Positions 7,441-14,282 of a DNA stretch of 18,587 nt are shown here, piece after piece (position 1 is the stretch's first letter; each line of letters begins with the position of its first letter). The notes under the pieces are model-generated. The model was not told where the DNA came from. It saw only the letters and a program-made list of their open reading frames with translations, and did not search any database. The position numbers and the translations under genes are program-made. This DNA is from Balneolales bacterium. Its GTDB lineage: Bacteria; Bacteroidota; Rhodothermia; Balneolales; Balneolaceae. The DNA lies in NCBI GenBank assembly GCA_030830725.1, contig JAURMN010000039.1, forward strand, positions 1 to 18,587. Reading direction: 5' to 3'.

Positions 7441-7449
7441 TGTGAATAA
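7441..7449 (-). promoter_or_regulatory. DnaA-box-like site, exact consensus
   Basis: TGTGAATAA is the reverse complement of TTATTCACA, an exact match to the DnaA box TTATNCACA. It lies just upstream of the candidate parA promoter. By my rough count, about half of random 18.6 kb windows would carry one exact match somewhere on either strand, so its location and the paired second site matter more than the match itself. Confidence 0.45.
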
Positions 7450-7455
7450 CTTGAT

Positions 7456-7484
7456 TTGGGACAAGGTGACTGTGGCTGTATATT
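7456..7484 (+). promoter_or_regulatory. Candidate promoter of the parA-parB operon
   Basis: TTGGGA (7456-7461) and TATATT (7479-7484) are separated by 17 bp, a good sigma-70 spacing with a strong -10 and a moderate -35. The same stretch also reads as TTTG (7455-7458), 20 bp, then TATATTTT, seven of eight bases of the Bacteroidota -7 element TANNTTTG at permitted spacing. Transcription would start near 7491 and leave a leader of about 125 bases before parA. Confidence 0.45.
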
Positions 7485-7505
7485 TTGGCTAGATGTAGGA
7501 TGTAT

Positions 7506-7522
7506 TGCTAAAGGGTTTAGCA
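7506..7522. repeat. Perfect 7-bp inverted repeat in the parA leader
   Basis: TGCTAAA-GGG-TTTAGCA is an exact palindrome with a 3-base centre, about 15 bp downstream of the predicted transcription start. It could be a repressor operator or a short RNA hairpin. It has no trailing T run, so it is not an intrinsic terminator. Confidence 0.5.
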
Positions 7523-7616
7523 TATCGTTGCTGGTCTTCGTTGGTTCCAGCTTCTGCGAGCATCCATCTGTTCATGAATCGTCGTACAACCTCAAGGGGA
7601 TTACTACTCAAAGCGC

Positions 7617-8414
7617 ATGGGAAAAATCATAGCGGTTGCAAATCAAAAGGGCGGGGTTGGTAAAACCACCACTGCTATTAATTTGGCGGCATCCTTAGCC
7701 GCAATTGAACATTCTACACTCCTGATTGATCTGGATCCACAAAGTAATACAACCAGTGGACTGGGAATCGAGCCAAAAACCGTAGTTAACTCGATCTATG
7801 AAGTTATGGTTGGAGGGGTGGAGGCTCAAACGTCGATCTTAGAAACGGAGATTCCCTATCTAGATCTTCTTCCGGCTCATATTAATTTGGTTGGAGCGGA
7901 AATCGAAATGGTGGATCGTGTCCAAAGGGAAAAGATTCTTAAGAAGGCAATCGATACTGTCAAAGACTCCTATGATCTCATCGTGATTGACTGTCCTCCA
8001 TCGCTGGGACTATTAACGATTAATGCGCTTACAGCCTCCGATTCCGTCCTAATTCCGGTTCAATGTGAATATTTTGCACTTGAAGGACTTGGGCAGCTGT
8101 TGAATACGATCAAAATTGTTCGCCAACATCTCAACCCTGATTTGGATATCGAGGGTGTACTTTTAACGATGTTTGATACGCGTACTCGCCTTTCAAGTCA
8201 GGTAGCTGAAGAGGTTCGGAAATATTTTGATGATAAAGTCTTTAATGCCATTATTTACAGAAATGTCCGTCTTGCGGAAGCGCCAAGTTTTGGTAGACCG
8301 GCTCTTTTGTATGATGCTACCAGTACGGGGGCTCAAAATTACATTCAATTGGCCAGAGAGATTATTAAACGAAATAAAAAACTCTTCAAGAATAGTCCTG
8401 TATTGACGGATTAG
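7617..8414 (+). CDS. parA: Chromosome-partitioning ATPase ParA (Soj type)
   Basis: A deviant-Walker ATPase that binds the nucleoid as an ATP dimer and moves ParB-parS complexes to segregate sister chromosomes. The 265-residue length and immediate start at the ATPase fold, with no N-terminal helix-turn-helix, are typical of chromosomal rather than P1-type plasmid ParA. KGGVGKTT (11-18) is the deviant Walker A with signature K11 and K16. IDLDPQSN (37-44) carries switch Asp D40, and LIVIDCPPSLG (121-131) is Walker B with D125. Basic residues R189, R191 and R201 in the DTRTRLSSQVAEEVR region match the non-specific DNA-binding surface known in Soj. The ATG at 7617 gives the standard N-terminus MGKIIAVANQKGG. 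parB follows after 9 bp. Upstream lies the gap with DnaA-like boxes and the candidate promoter. Confidence 0.97.
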   Translation: MGKIIAVANQKGGVGKTTTAINLAASLAAIEHSTLLIDLDPQSNTTSGLGIEPKTVVNSIYEVMVGGVEAQTSILETEIPYLDLLPAHINLVGAEIEMVDRVQREKILKKAIDTVKDSYDLIVIDCPPSLGLLTINALTASDSVLIPVQCEYFALEGLGQLLNTIKIVRQHLNPDLDIEGVLLTMFDTRTRLSSQVAEEVRKYFDDKVFNAIIYRNVRLAEAPSFGRPALLYDATSTGAQNYIQLAREIIKRNKKLFKNSPVLTD

Positions 8415-8423
8415 AGGTAGTCT

Positions 8424-9494
8424 ATGACCCAAAAGAAAGTATTAGGAAGAGGATTAGGGGCTTTTTTCCCGGAATACAGTGAGAAACCGACCGATTCGGA
8501 TTCTGCAACGAATTCCATGAACACTTCCGCGTCTGAAATGGCGCAATCCACACATTCGGGAACCGCAAAATCAGCCCGGAATAAAACGACTCCGGCAAGA
8601 TTCGTTAATCCAAAATCCTCGTCGGAGAACATGACCAAGAACGCTGTTACGACACAGTCCGAAGGTCCTCTTGGAGCACCAAAAATGAATCCCGATGAGA
8701 AAGCCAGTCGGATTTTGGATGTTCCGGTACAAGATATTCGACCAAATCCTTATCAGCCACGCACCGAATTTGAACCGGAAGCTCTGCAGGAACTTGCGGA
8801 TTCCATTCAAATGTATGGTTTGATCCAACCGGTGACCGTTCGATATATCGGAGAAAAAAGGTTTGAACTCATTAGTGGAGAGCGCAGACTTCGCGCGTCG
8901 AAACTGGCTGGTCTGGCCGAAATACCGGCCTACATACGCGAAGCCAACGATGAACAGCTTATTGCATTGGCTCTTGTTGAAAATATTCAGCGTGAACAGC
9001 TTAACGCCTTAGAGGTTGCGTTGGGTTATCAGCGCCTGTTGGATGAGTTTTCATATACGCAGGAGCAGGTTGCAGATCGGGTTGGGAAAAAACGATCCAC
9101 GGTCGCAAACATGCTTCGAATTCTGCAATTACCAGCCTACATTCAAGCTGCGATACGTGACGATCTAATTTCAGCAGGGCATGCAAGAGCATTGGTTTCC
9201 GTCGAAGATACTGCGGAACAACAGAAACTTTTAAAAAAGATTATACAAGAAAGTCTTTCTGTTAGAGAAGTGGAGCGACTGGTAAAACAACTCCGATTCT
9301 CCACCCCGGCTACAACAGGTAAATCCAAGATTCCAACACCTTCCTTTATTCGAAGTTTCTCAGACCGTCTTCGTCAGACATTGGGAACTCGAGTTCATCT
9401 TCAACCAAAAGCAAAAGGCGGGGAGATCCGAATTCAATACGCTTCAGATGAAGAATTGGAGCGAATCATGCAGATTTTGGATCCAGACGAATGA
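8424..9494 (+). CDS. parB: Chromosome-partitioning protein ParB (Spo0J type), parS-binding CTPase
   Basis: Binds parS, hydrolyses CTP as a sliding clamp and stimulates ParA. The 356-residue protein has the short N-terminal ParA-activating motif KKVLGRGLGAFF (4-15). The CTPase domain follows, with NPYQPR (108-113), GERRLRA (152-158) and ENIQREQLN (186-194). The parS-binding helix-turn-helix is about 211-235 (YTQEQVADRVGKKRSTVANM), and the C-terminal dimerisation domain is about 305-356. Between residues 16 and 97 lies a long Ser/Thr/Asn-rich linker of low complexity, longer than in B. subtilis Spo0J. AGAGG is placed about 8 bases before the ATG, one of the few clear Shine-Dalgarno sequences in the window. 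It starts 9 bp after parA, and its stop overlaps the next start (ATGA). No parS site was found in the window. Confidence 0.96.
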   Translation: MTQKKVLGRGLGAFFPEYSEKPTDSDSATNSMNTSASEMAQSTHSGTAKSARNKTTPARFVNPKSSSENMTKNAVTTQSEGPLGAPKMNPDEKASRILDVPVQDIRPNPYQPRTEFEPEALQELADSIQMYGLIQPVTVRYIGEKRFELISGERRLRASKLAGLAEIPAYIREANDEQLIALALVENIQREQLNALEVALGYQRLLDEFSYTQEQVADRVGKKRSTVANMLRILQLPAYIQAAIRDDLISAGHARALVSVEDTAEQQKLLKKIIQESLSVREVERLVKQLRFSTPATTGKSKIPTPSFIRSFSDRLRQTLGTRVHLQPKAKGGEIRIQYASDEELERIMQILDPDE

Positions 9495-10141
9495 CTCCTC
9501 AAATCGAATGCAATACCATCCGTTTAGGGCGAATGCGTTCGATATACGTCCTTTTTTTAGGACTTCTCCTTCAGGGACTCTGGATGGATGCAGCACTAGG
9601 GCATTCGGGGAATGCAATAGAGAGCGTTTCAACTTCCGACACCCTCCAGTTAGACCCAAAAGACGTGATGCTCAAATCGTTGATGCTTCCTGGTTGGGGA
9701 CAATTTCAAAATGAGCAGAGGTGGAAAATACCTGTGATTTACGGGGCTTTTGTGGGTGCCGGATTTTATTTGTCCGATCTGACCAAACGATATCACGATT
9801 ATCGTGCAGCGGTTTATAATACGAGTCGTGGCGAAGAGAGTGATTTTCGGTTTGGCCAAACACCATCCTATATTCCTTCTAATGCCAATATTACTGAGCT
9901 TCAACGACTGAGAGACAGTTACCGTAATAAGCGTGATTTTGCGTTTCTTGTGTTTGGAATGTTATACGGGCTTAATGTTTTGGATGCGTATGTATATGCT
10001 CATATGAGCAGTTTTGATGTCAGTGATGATTTGCGTGCTTCCATTTCCATTGCTCCCATGACGCATCAGGGTGTGGAAAGGGCCTCGCTAAATGCCTCCA
10101 GGATTACTCCTGGGATACGGGTACAGATCTCATTACGTTAA
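9491..10141 (+). CDS. DUF5683-type membrane protein of the parAB operon
   Basis: Function unknown. I recognise the DUF5683-type pattern found downstream of parB in many Bacteroidota: KSLMLPGWGQFQNEQRWKIP (62-81), then membrane segment VIYGAFVGAGFYLSDL (82-97), then a polar region with spaced Tyr and Arg (100-148), then a second hydrophobic segment FAFLVFGMLYGLNVLDAYVYAHM (150-172) and FDVSDDL (175-181). An N-terminal signal-like stretch (residues 16-37) precedes a Ser/Thr segment. Two starts are possible. The ATG at 9491 overlaps the parB stop as ATGA and implies coupling. The ATG at 9533 gives a more compact signal peptide and has TAGGG just upstream. The LOG-family gene follows after 17 bp. 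A role in membrane or envelope positioning of the segregation machinery is speculation from operon position. Confidence 0.8.
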   Translation: MTPQIECNTIRLGRMRSIYVLFLGLLLQGLWMDAALGHSGNAIESVSTSDTLQLDPKDVMLKSLMLPGWGQFQNEQRWKIPVIYGAFVGAGFYLSDLTKRYHDYRAAVYNTSRGEESDFRFGQTPSYIPSNANITELQRLRDSYRNKRDFAFLVFGMLYGLNVLDAYVYAHMSSFDVSDDLRASISIAPMTHQGVERASLNASRITPGIRVQISLR

Positions 10142-10158
10142 CTTCATAAAAACGAGTC

Positions 10159-10902
10159 ATGACGGACGACAAATACCCAAAGAATACACCTGAATGTCCA
10201 GAAAATACATCCCAAGTAGAAATGCGTTCGTTTGCTCATGTGGAGGAAAGTACCCATGATCTATGGAGTATTTTTAAGATCATGGGGGAGCTTGTTGATG
10301 GGTATGACAAGCTTCTCAAAGTGGGACCCTGTATATCGATATTCGGCTCTTCTCGGATGAAAAGTCATGATCCCTATTTTGGAAAAGCCCGGGAAATGGC
10401 CCAATTGATTTCTCAAAATGGATTTGGAGTCATTACCGGGGGTGGACCTGGCATTATGGAGGCCGGGAATCAAGGTGCCATCGAGGCAGGGGGGAAATCG
10501 GTAGGTCTATCGATTGAACTTCCCCATGAACAAGGTACTAACCCTTATGTGCATCCTCAATATGAGATAAACTTTAATTATTTCTTCATTCGCAAGGTGA
10601 TGTTTGTAAAATATGCCAAAGCCTTTATTGTCTTTCCTGGCGGTTTTGGCACTCTGGATGAACTCTTTGAGTGCTTAACTCTCATTCAAACCCTTAAAAT
10701 TTCACCGATCCCGGTCGTACTTATTGGAAAAGAATTTTGGTGTGGGCTAACCGATTGGATCACCAATCGGTTAATCGCTGATGGGATGATTTCGGAGAAG
10801 GATAGGGATCTTTTCATGGTTTGCGACGAACCCGAAAAGGCTATGCGTTATATTTTAGATACACTCGAACCTGGAAAGTTAAAACCGAACTTTTCCTTTT
10901 AA
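10159..10902 (+). CDS. LOG family protein (TIGR00730 Rossmann fold; nucleoside 5'-monophosphate phosphoribohydrolase-like)
   Basis: LOG proteins cleave nucleoside 5'-monophosphates to free base and ribose 5-phosphate; older annotations call them lysine decarboxylases, which is wrong for this motif set. The 247-residue protein has ISIFGSSR (59-66), GGGPGIMEAGNQGA (94-107), the conserved Arg-Lys pair R145-K146 and the signature PGGFGTLDE (160-168). A polar N-terminal extension of about 35 residues precedes the fold. The ATG at 10159 lacks a Shine-Dalgarno sequence. It sits 17 bp after the DUF5683 gene and is probably the last gene of the parAB transcript, since the TPR gene follows only after 132 bp. 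The physiological substrate (AMP, CMP or a modified nucleotide) cannot be told from sequence. Nothing visible ties it to chromosome segregation beyond position. Confidence 0.9.
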   Translation: MTDDKYPKNTPECPENTSQVEMRSFAHVEESTHDLWSIFKIMGELVDGYDKLLKVGPCISIFGSSRMKSHDPYFGKAREMAQLISQNGFGVITGGGPGIMEAGNQGAIEAGGKSVGLSIELPHEQGTNPYVHPQYEINFNYFFIRKVMFVKYAKAFIVFPGGFGTLDELFECLTLIQTLKISPIPVVLIGKEFWCGLTDWITNRLIADGMISEKDRDLFMVCDEPEKAMRYILDTLEPGKLKPNFSF

Positions 10903-11034
10903 GATCGGGTTTTAAAGAAAAAAATCATTACTTTTTCGCTCCTTTGCAGTTTCCTGGCGAGATAAATTCTGAACCAGAATCTACAATCAAAATCATCAAC
11001 TGAATACCCACAGTTAAACCTAAATACGTTCATT

Positions 11035-12054
11035 ATGAAATTTCTTTGCAGAACCTCTTATGCCTTGATTCTTCTGCTTTTCGTTGCAGTTGTAACGACA
11101 CAGATGGGTTATGCGCAGGATCCTGCGCGTGTAGAAATCACGGAACTCTACAATTCAGCCCAACAAGAAGCTCAAAACCAAAACTTTGATGTGGCCATCA
11201 ATCGCTTTAGAGAAACTCTTCAAAAAGCGGATGCTGCGGGTCTTGGAGATATCCGAGAATTGGTCGTTGGACAACTTCCAAGAATCTACTCAGCAAAAGC
11301 TGCATCTTTATACAAAGAGTTCCAAGGTGGACAAACTTTACCTGCCATCAATCTTGCCATTGACGCCTTCAAAGCGGCAAAGGCAGCTGGTGATGAGTTT
11401 GGAGATGCTACGGTTTCAACTCAGGCTCAAAATGCTATCCCACAACTCTATTATGCCAAGTCTATAGTTCAATTCCGTGAGGGAGATCTAGAAGCCTCTT
11501 CTGTAACCTTAGACGAGGCGATTAAGACAAATGCAAATTATGCTCAGGCCTATTACCAAAAAGGTTTGGTACTCAGACGAATCGGAAATTTTCCAGTATT
11601 AGAAGTTGTAAGCTGGTTTGATCAAGCCGTTACAATAGGTGATGCCTTTGGTCAAACTCGCATCGTAAACAACGCTAAGGAGCAGGCTGTGGAAACCTTA
11701 CTCTTTGAAGCCGTGACGATTTCTGAAAGCAGACAGTATGACCGTGCGATTGAATATTTAACCAAAGCGAATGAATACGAGACAGGCTCAGCCATGGTTT
11801 ACTATAGACTGGCTGAAATTCATAACAAAAGGTCCAATTCATCCGCTGCGATTCAAAATGCTAATCGTGCCCTTGAGTTTGAGCAGGGTGGAGTTGTAGA
11901 TAAGGCAAAGATTTATTTTGAGCTTGGAGTTGCCTATCAGATGTTAAATCAAAAGGATAACGCCTGCTCCGCATTTAAGAATGCGGCCTACGGAGACTTC
12001 AGAGATCCGGCAAATTATAAAATGGAAATCGAACTCAAGTGCTCTGGATCGTAA
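11035..12054 (+). CDS. Secreted tetratricopeptide repeat (TPR) protein
   Basis: A 339-residue exported protein made mostly of helical TPR-like repeats, which usually mediate protein-protein contacts. The N-terminus MKFLCRTSYALILLLFVAVV is a classical signal peptide with a likely cleavage site after G-Y-A27. TPR-like units can be read near residues 33-66, 133-166, 167-200, about 214-252, 253-286 and 288-320; clear examples are AQAYYQKGLVLRRIG, AMVYYRLAEIHNKRS and AKIYFELGVAYQMLN. The mature part has no further membrane segment, so it is probably periplasmic. The residue C4 lies too far upstream to be a lipobox. The gene stands alone: 132 bp follow the LOG gene and a strong terminator closes it, so it is likely a single-gene unit. 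Its partner is unknown. Confidence 0.88.
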   Translation: MKFLCRTSYALILLLFVAVVTTQMGYAQDPARVEITELYNSAQQEAQNQNFDVAINRFRETLQKADAAGLGDIRELVVGQLPRIYSAKAASLYKEFQGGQTLPAINLAIDAFKAAKAAGDEFGDATVSTQAQNAIPQLYYAKSIVQFREGDLEASSVTLDEAIKTNANYAQAYYQKGLVLRRIGNFPVLEVVSWFDQAVTIGDAFGQTRIVNNAKEQAVETLLFEAVTISESRQYDRAIEYLTKANEYETGSAMVYYRLAEIHNKRSNSSAAIQNANRALEFEQGGVVDKAKIYFELGVAYQMLNQKDNACSAFKNAAYGDFRDPANYKMEIELKCSGS

Positions 12055-12080
12055 ACTCGGATCCCTATGTTAAGTTTTGA

Positions 12081-12113
12081 AATTCGGCACCCCAAAGGTG
12101 CCGAATTTTTTTT
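12081..12113 (+). terminator. Intrinsic terminator after the TPR gene
   Basis: A perfect 11-bp stem (12081-12091 with 12097-12107, GC-rich core CGGCACC/GGTGCCG) encloses the 5-base loop CCAAA and runs into eight T (12106-12113). It starts 26 bp after the TPR stop codon and insulates tkt from upstream transcription. It is the only textbook rho-independent terminator in the window. Confidence 0.93.
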
Positions 12114-12216
12114 ATGTTCTTGAACCGGTCTATGCCGGTAAAATAAAGGGCTGATCTATACAGTTCAATGTTAAAAGAATTGCACTTTACATCTCTTTGA
12201 AGCTTTCTATTTTTTC

Positions 12217-14265
12217 ATGTCACTACCCTCTACACCATCTGACTCTATGTCCAATTCACCTGCGAATCCACTCGAACAATTAGTTGTAAATACTATCCGT
12301 GCCTTGAGTATGGATGCGGTCGAGAAAGCGAATTCGGGTCACCCCGGAATGCCGATGGGAATGGCAGATGCAGCGTATGTATTGTGGCATAACTATTTAC
12401 GTCATAATCCTGCGAATCCCAACTGGTTTAATCGGGATCGGTTTATTCTTTCCGCGGGTCATGGATCGATGTTGTTATATTCCTTGCTCCATTTATCAGG
12501 ATATGAGGTCTCCCTGGAAGATTTGAAAAAGTTCAGGCAGTGGGGAAGTAATACTCCAGGCCATCCAGAGGTGGGTATGACGCCCGGAGTTGAGACGACT
12601 ACGGGTCCTCTGGGGCAGGGATTCGCAACAGGTGTAGGAATGGCAATTGCCGAAAATCACCTGGCCTCAGTCTTTAATGTTGCGAATTCGGCGTTAATCG
12701 ACCACTACACGTATGCCATTGTCAGTGACGGTGACTTGATGGAAGGGGTCAGCCATGAGGCAGCTTCTCTCGCTGGGCATTTACAACTTGGAAAACTGAT
12801 CTATCTCTATGACGCAAATCGAATTTCGATAGACGGAAGTACCGATCTAAGTTTTACAGAAGACGTAACTAAACGCTTTGAAGCCTACGGTTGGCAAGTA
12901 CTCCAGTGTGATGGTCATGATCGATCTGCGATCGCTCTAGCAATTGAATCCGCTCAGAAAGAGACAAATAAACCATCTTTGATAGTTTGCAGAACTCACA
13001 TCGGATTTGGAAGTCCGTCTAAGCAGGACAGTGAGAGTTCTCATGGATCTCCATTGGGCTCCGACGAGGTCAAAGCTACGAAAATAAATCTCGGTCTGGA
13101 TCCGGAACAAGAATTCCATGTTCCTGTAGAAGTTTACGATCTTATGCGTCAAGCGATCCAAAAAGGAGAAGAACTTCAATCAAAATGGGAAAAACAGCTG
13201 CATTCAGTTGCCTCTACCCATTCAGAATTGGTCACTGAACTTCAACGCCGCATTCAGGGCCATTTACCTGAAAATTGGGTAGATCACTTGCCGGAATTTC
13301 CAGCCAATCCCAAAGGACTGGCTTCCAGAAAAGCATTTGGGGATGTACTAAATGCCACCTGTTCCTCTTTACCAGAATTACTGGGCGGGTCCGCAGACTT
13401 GACGGGGAGTAATAATACCTTTATGACGGGACAGGGAGTTTATACTCCTTCCACGCCTTTAGGTCGGAATTTTCATTATGGGGTACGTGAACATGCCATG
13501 GGGGCAGCGATGAACGGAATGGCTCTACATGGCGGAGTGAGACCTTTTGGGGGTACTTTCCTGGTGTTTGCAGACTATTGCAGACCTGCGATTCGTTTGG
13601 CAGCGTTGTCTCATATTCCCGCAATCTACATTTTCACTCATGACAGTATCGGACTAGGTGAGGATGGGCCTACACATCAACCGATAGAGCATCTGGCGTC
13701 CTTGAGAGCGATGCCTAATGTACAGGTTTTGAGACCTGCGGACGCAAATGAGGTAGCTATATGCTGGAAAATGGCACTTGAGCATACCAAAGGACCATCG
13801 TTATTGATTTTAACCCGTCAAAATTTACCTACTCAAGAGCGAACAGCGTTTAACCATGTTACACACGCTGAAAAAGGTGCTTATGTAGTCGGAAATGTAA
13901 AATCTGCTTCCTCTGATGTGATTCTTATTGCCACAGGGTCAGAGGTGTCAAGTGCCTTACAAGCCTCTGAGATCCTTTCCGATAAGGGATTTCAAGCGGC
14001 CGTGGTTAGTATGCCATCATGGGAACAGTTCCGCAAACAACCCTTAGAGTGGAAAGAATCCGTTCTTCCGTCTTCTGTAAAGCGAAGAGTATCGATAGAA
14101 GCAGCTGCGACTATGGGCTGGATGGAGTGGACCGGAGCAGAGGGGCTTCAGATCGGGATCGATCATTTTGGAGCCTCAGCTCCTGCGGAAACTCTCTTTG
14201 ATCAATTTGGTCTAACCCCCGAAAAAATTGCATCATGCATTCTGGATTGGATGACCAAATCGTAA
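12217..14265 (+). CDS. tkt: Transketolase
   Basis: Thiamine-diphosphate enzyme that moves two-carbon ketol units between sugar phosphates in the non-oxidative pentose phosphate pathway. The 682 residues match the usual length. Domain 1 (about 15-340) has NSGHPGMPMG (H42), SAGHGS (H82), GPLGQG (130-135) and the cofactor-binding SDGDLMEG...N motif (170-177, N201). The middle domain has GGSADLTGSN (390-399), the catalytic Glu in VREHAMG (E425), GGTFLVFADY (445-454) and the substrate His in IFTHDS (H475). The C-terminal domain follows, with LIATGSEVSSAL. The ATG at 12217 gives ten residues ahead of a second in-frame ATG at 12247; both add only polar residues before the fold, and neither has a Shine-Dalgarno sequence. 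polA follows after 17 bp on the same strand, so the two are probably co-transcribed. Confidence 0.97.
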   Translation: MSLPSTPSDSMSNSPANPLEQLVVNTIRALSMDAVEKANSGHPGMPMGMADAAYVLWHNYLRHNPANPNWFNRDRFILSAGHGSMLLYSLLHLSGYEVSLEDLKKFRQWGSNTPGHPEVGMTPGVETTTGPLGQGFATGVGMAIAENHLASVFNVANSALIDHYTYAIVSDGDLMEGVSHEAASLAGHLQLGKLIYLYDANRISIDGSTDLSFTEDVTKRFEAYGWQVLQCDGHDRSAIALAIESAQKETNKPSLIVCRTHIGFGSPSKQDSESSHGSPLGSDEVKATKINLGLDPEQEFHVPVEVYDLMRQAIQKGEELQSKWEKQLHSVASTHSELVTELQRRIQGHLPENWVDHLPEFPANPKGLASRKAFGDVLNATCSSLPELLGGSADLTGSNNTFMTGQGVYTPSTPLGRNFHYGVREHAMGAAMNGMALHGGVRPFGGTFLVFADYCRPAIRLAALSHIPAIYIFTHDSIGLGEDGPTHQPIEHLASLRAMPNVQVLRPADANEVAICWKMALEHTKGPSLLILTRQNLPTQERTAFNHVTHAEKGAYVVGNVKSASSDVILIATGSEVSSALQASEILSDKGFQAAVVSMPSWEQFRKQPLEWKESVLPSSVKRRVSIEAAATMGWMEWTGAEGLQIGIDHFGASAPAETLFDQFGLTPEKIASCILDWMTKS

Positions 14266-14282
14266 GGGAATAATCCATCCGA

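Larger units (their letters stand above)
7365..7616. promoter_or_regulatory. Intergenic region upstream of parAB with DnaA-like boxes, candidate promoter and inverted repeats
   Basis: The largest gene-free gap in the window, 252 bp. From left to right it holds a weak hairpin (AAAGGG 7378-7383 with CCCTTT 7401-7406, long loop, then two more T) that could end the sigma operon; two inverted DnaA-box-like sites (7416-7424 and 7441-7449); a candidate promoter (7456-7484); a perfect inverted repeat (7506-7522); and a second hairpin, GCTGG 7530-7534 with CCAGC 7547-7551. No Shine-Dalgarno sequence lies at normal distance from the parA ATG; AAGGGGA is about 18 bases upstream. I see no canonical parS palindrome (TGTTTCACGTGAAACA) here or elsewhere in the window. 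Confidence 0.6.

Noticed and set aside
7416..7521. Complete replication origin upstream of parA
   Set aside because: Only two DnaA-like boxes and no AT-rich unwinding stretch; kept as a paired-site observation only.
7574..7663. Short upstream ORF (29 codons) overlapping the parA start
   Set aside because: No ribosome binding site and no recognisable composition; probably chance.
10881..10912. Terminator at the end of the LOG gene (AAAACCGA / TCGGGTTTT)
   Set aside because: The stem is bulged, AU-rich and overlaps the stop codon; too weak to call.
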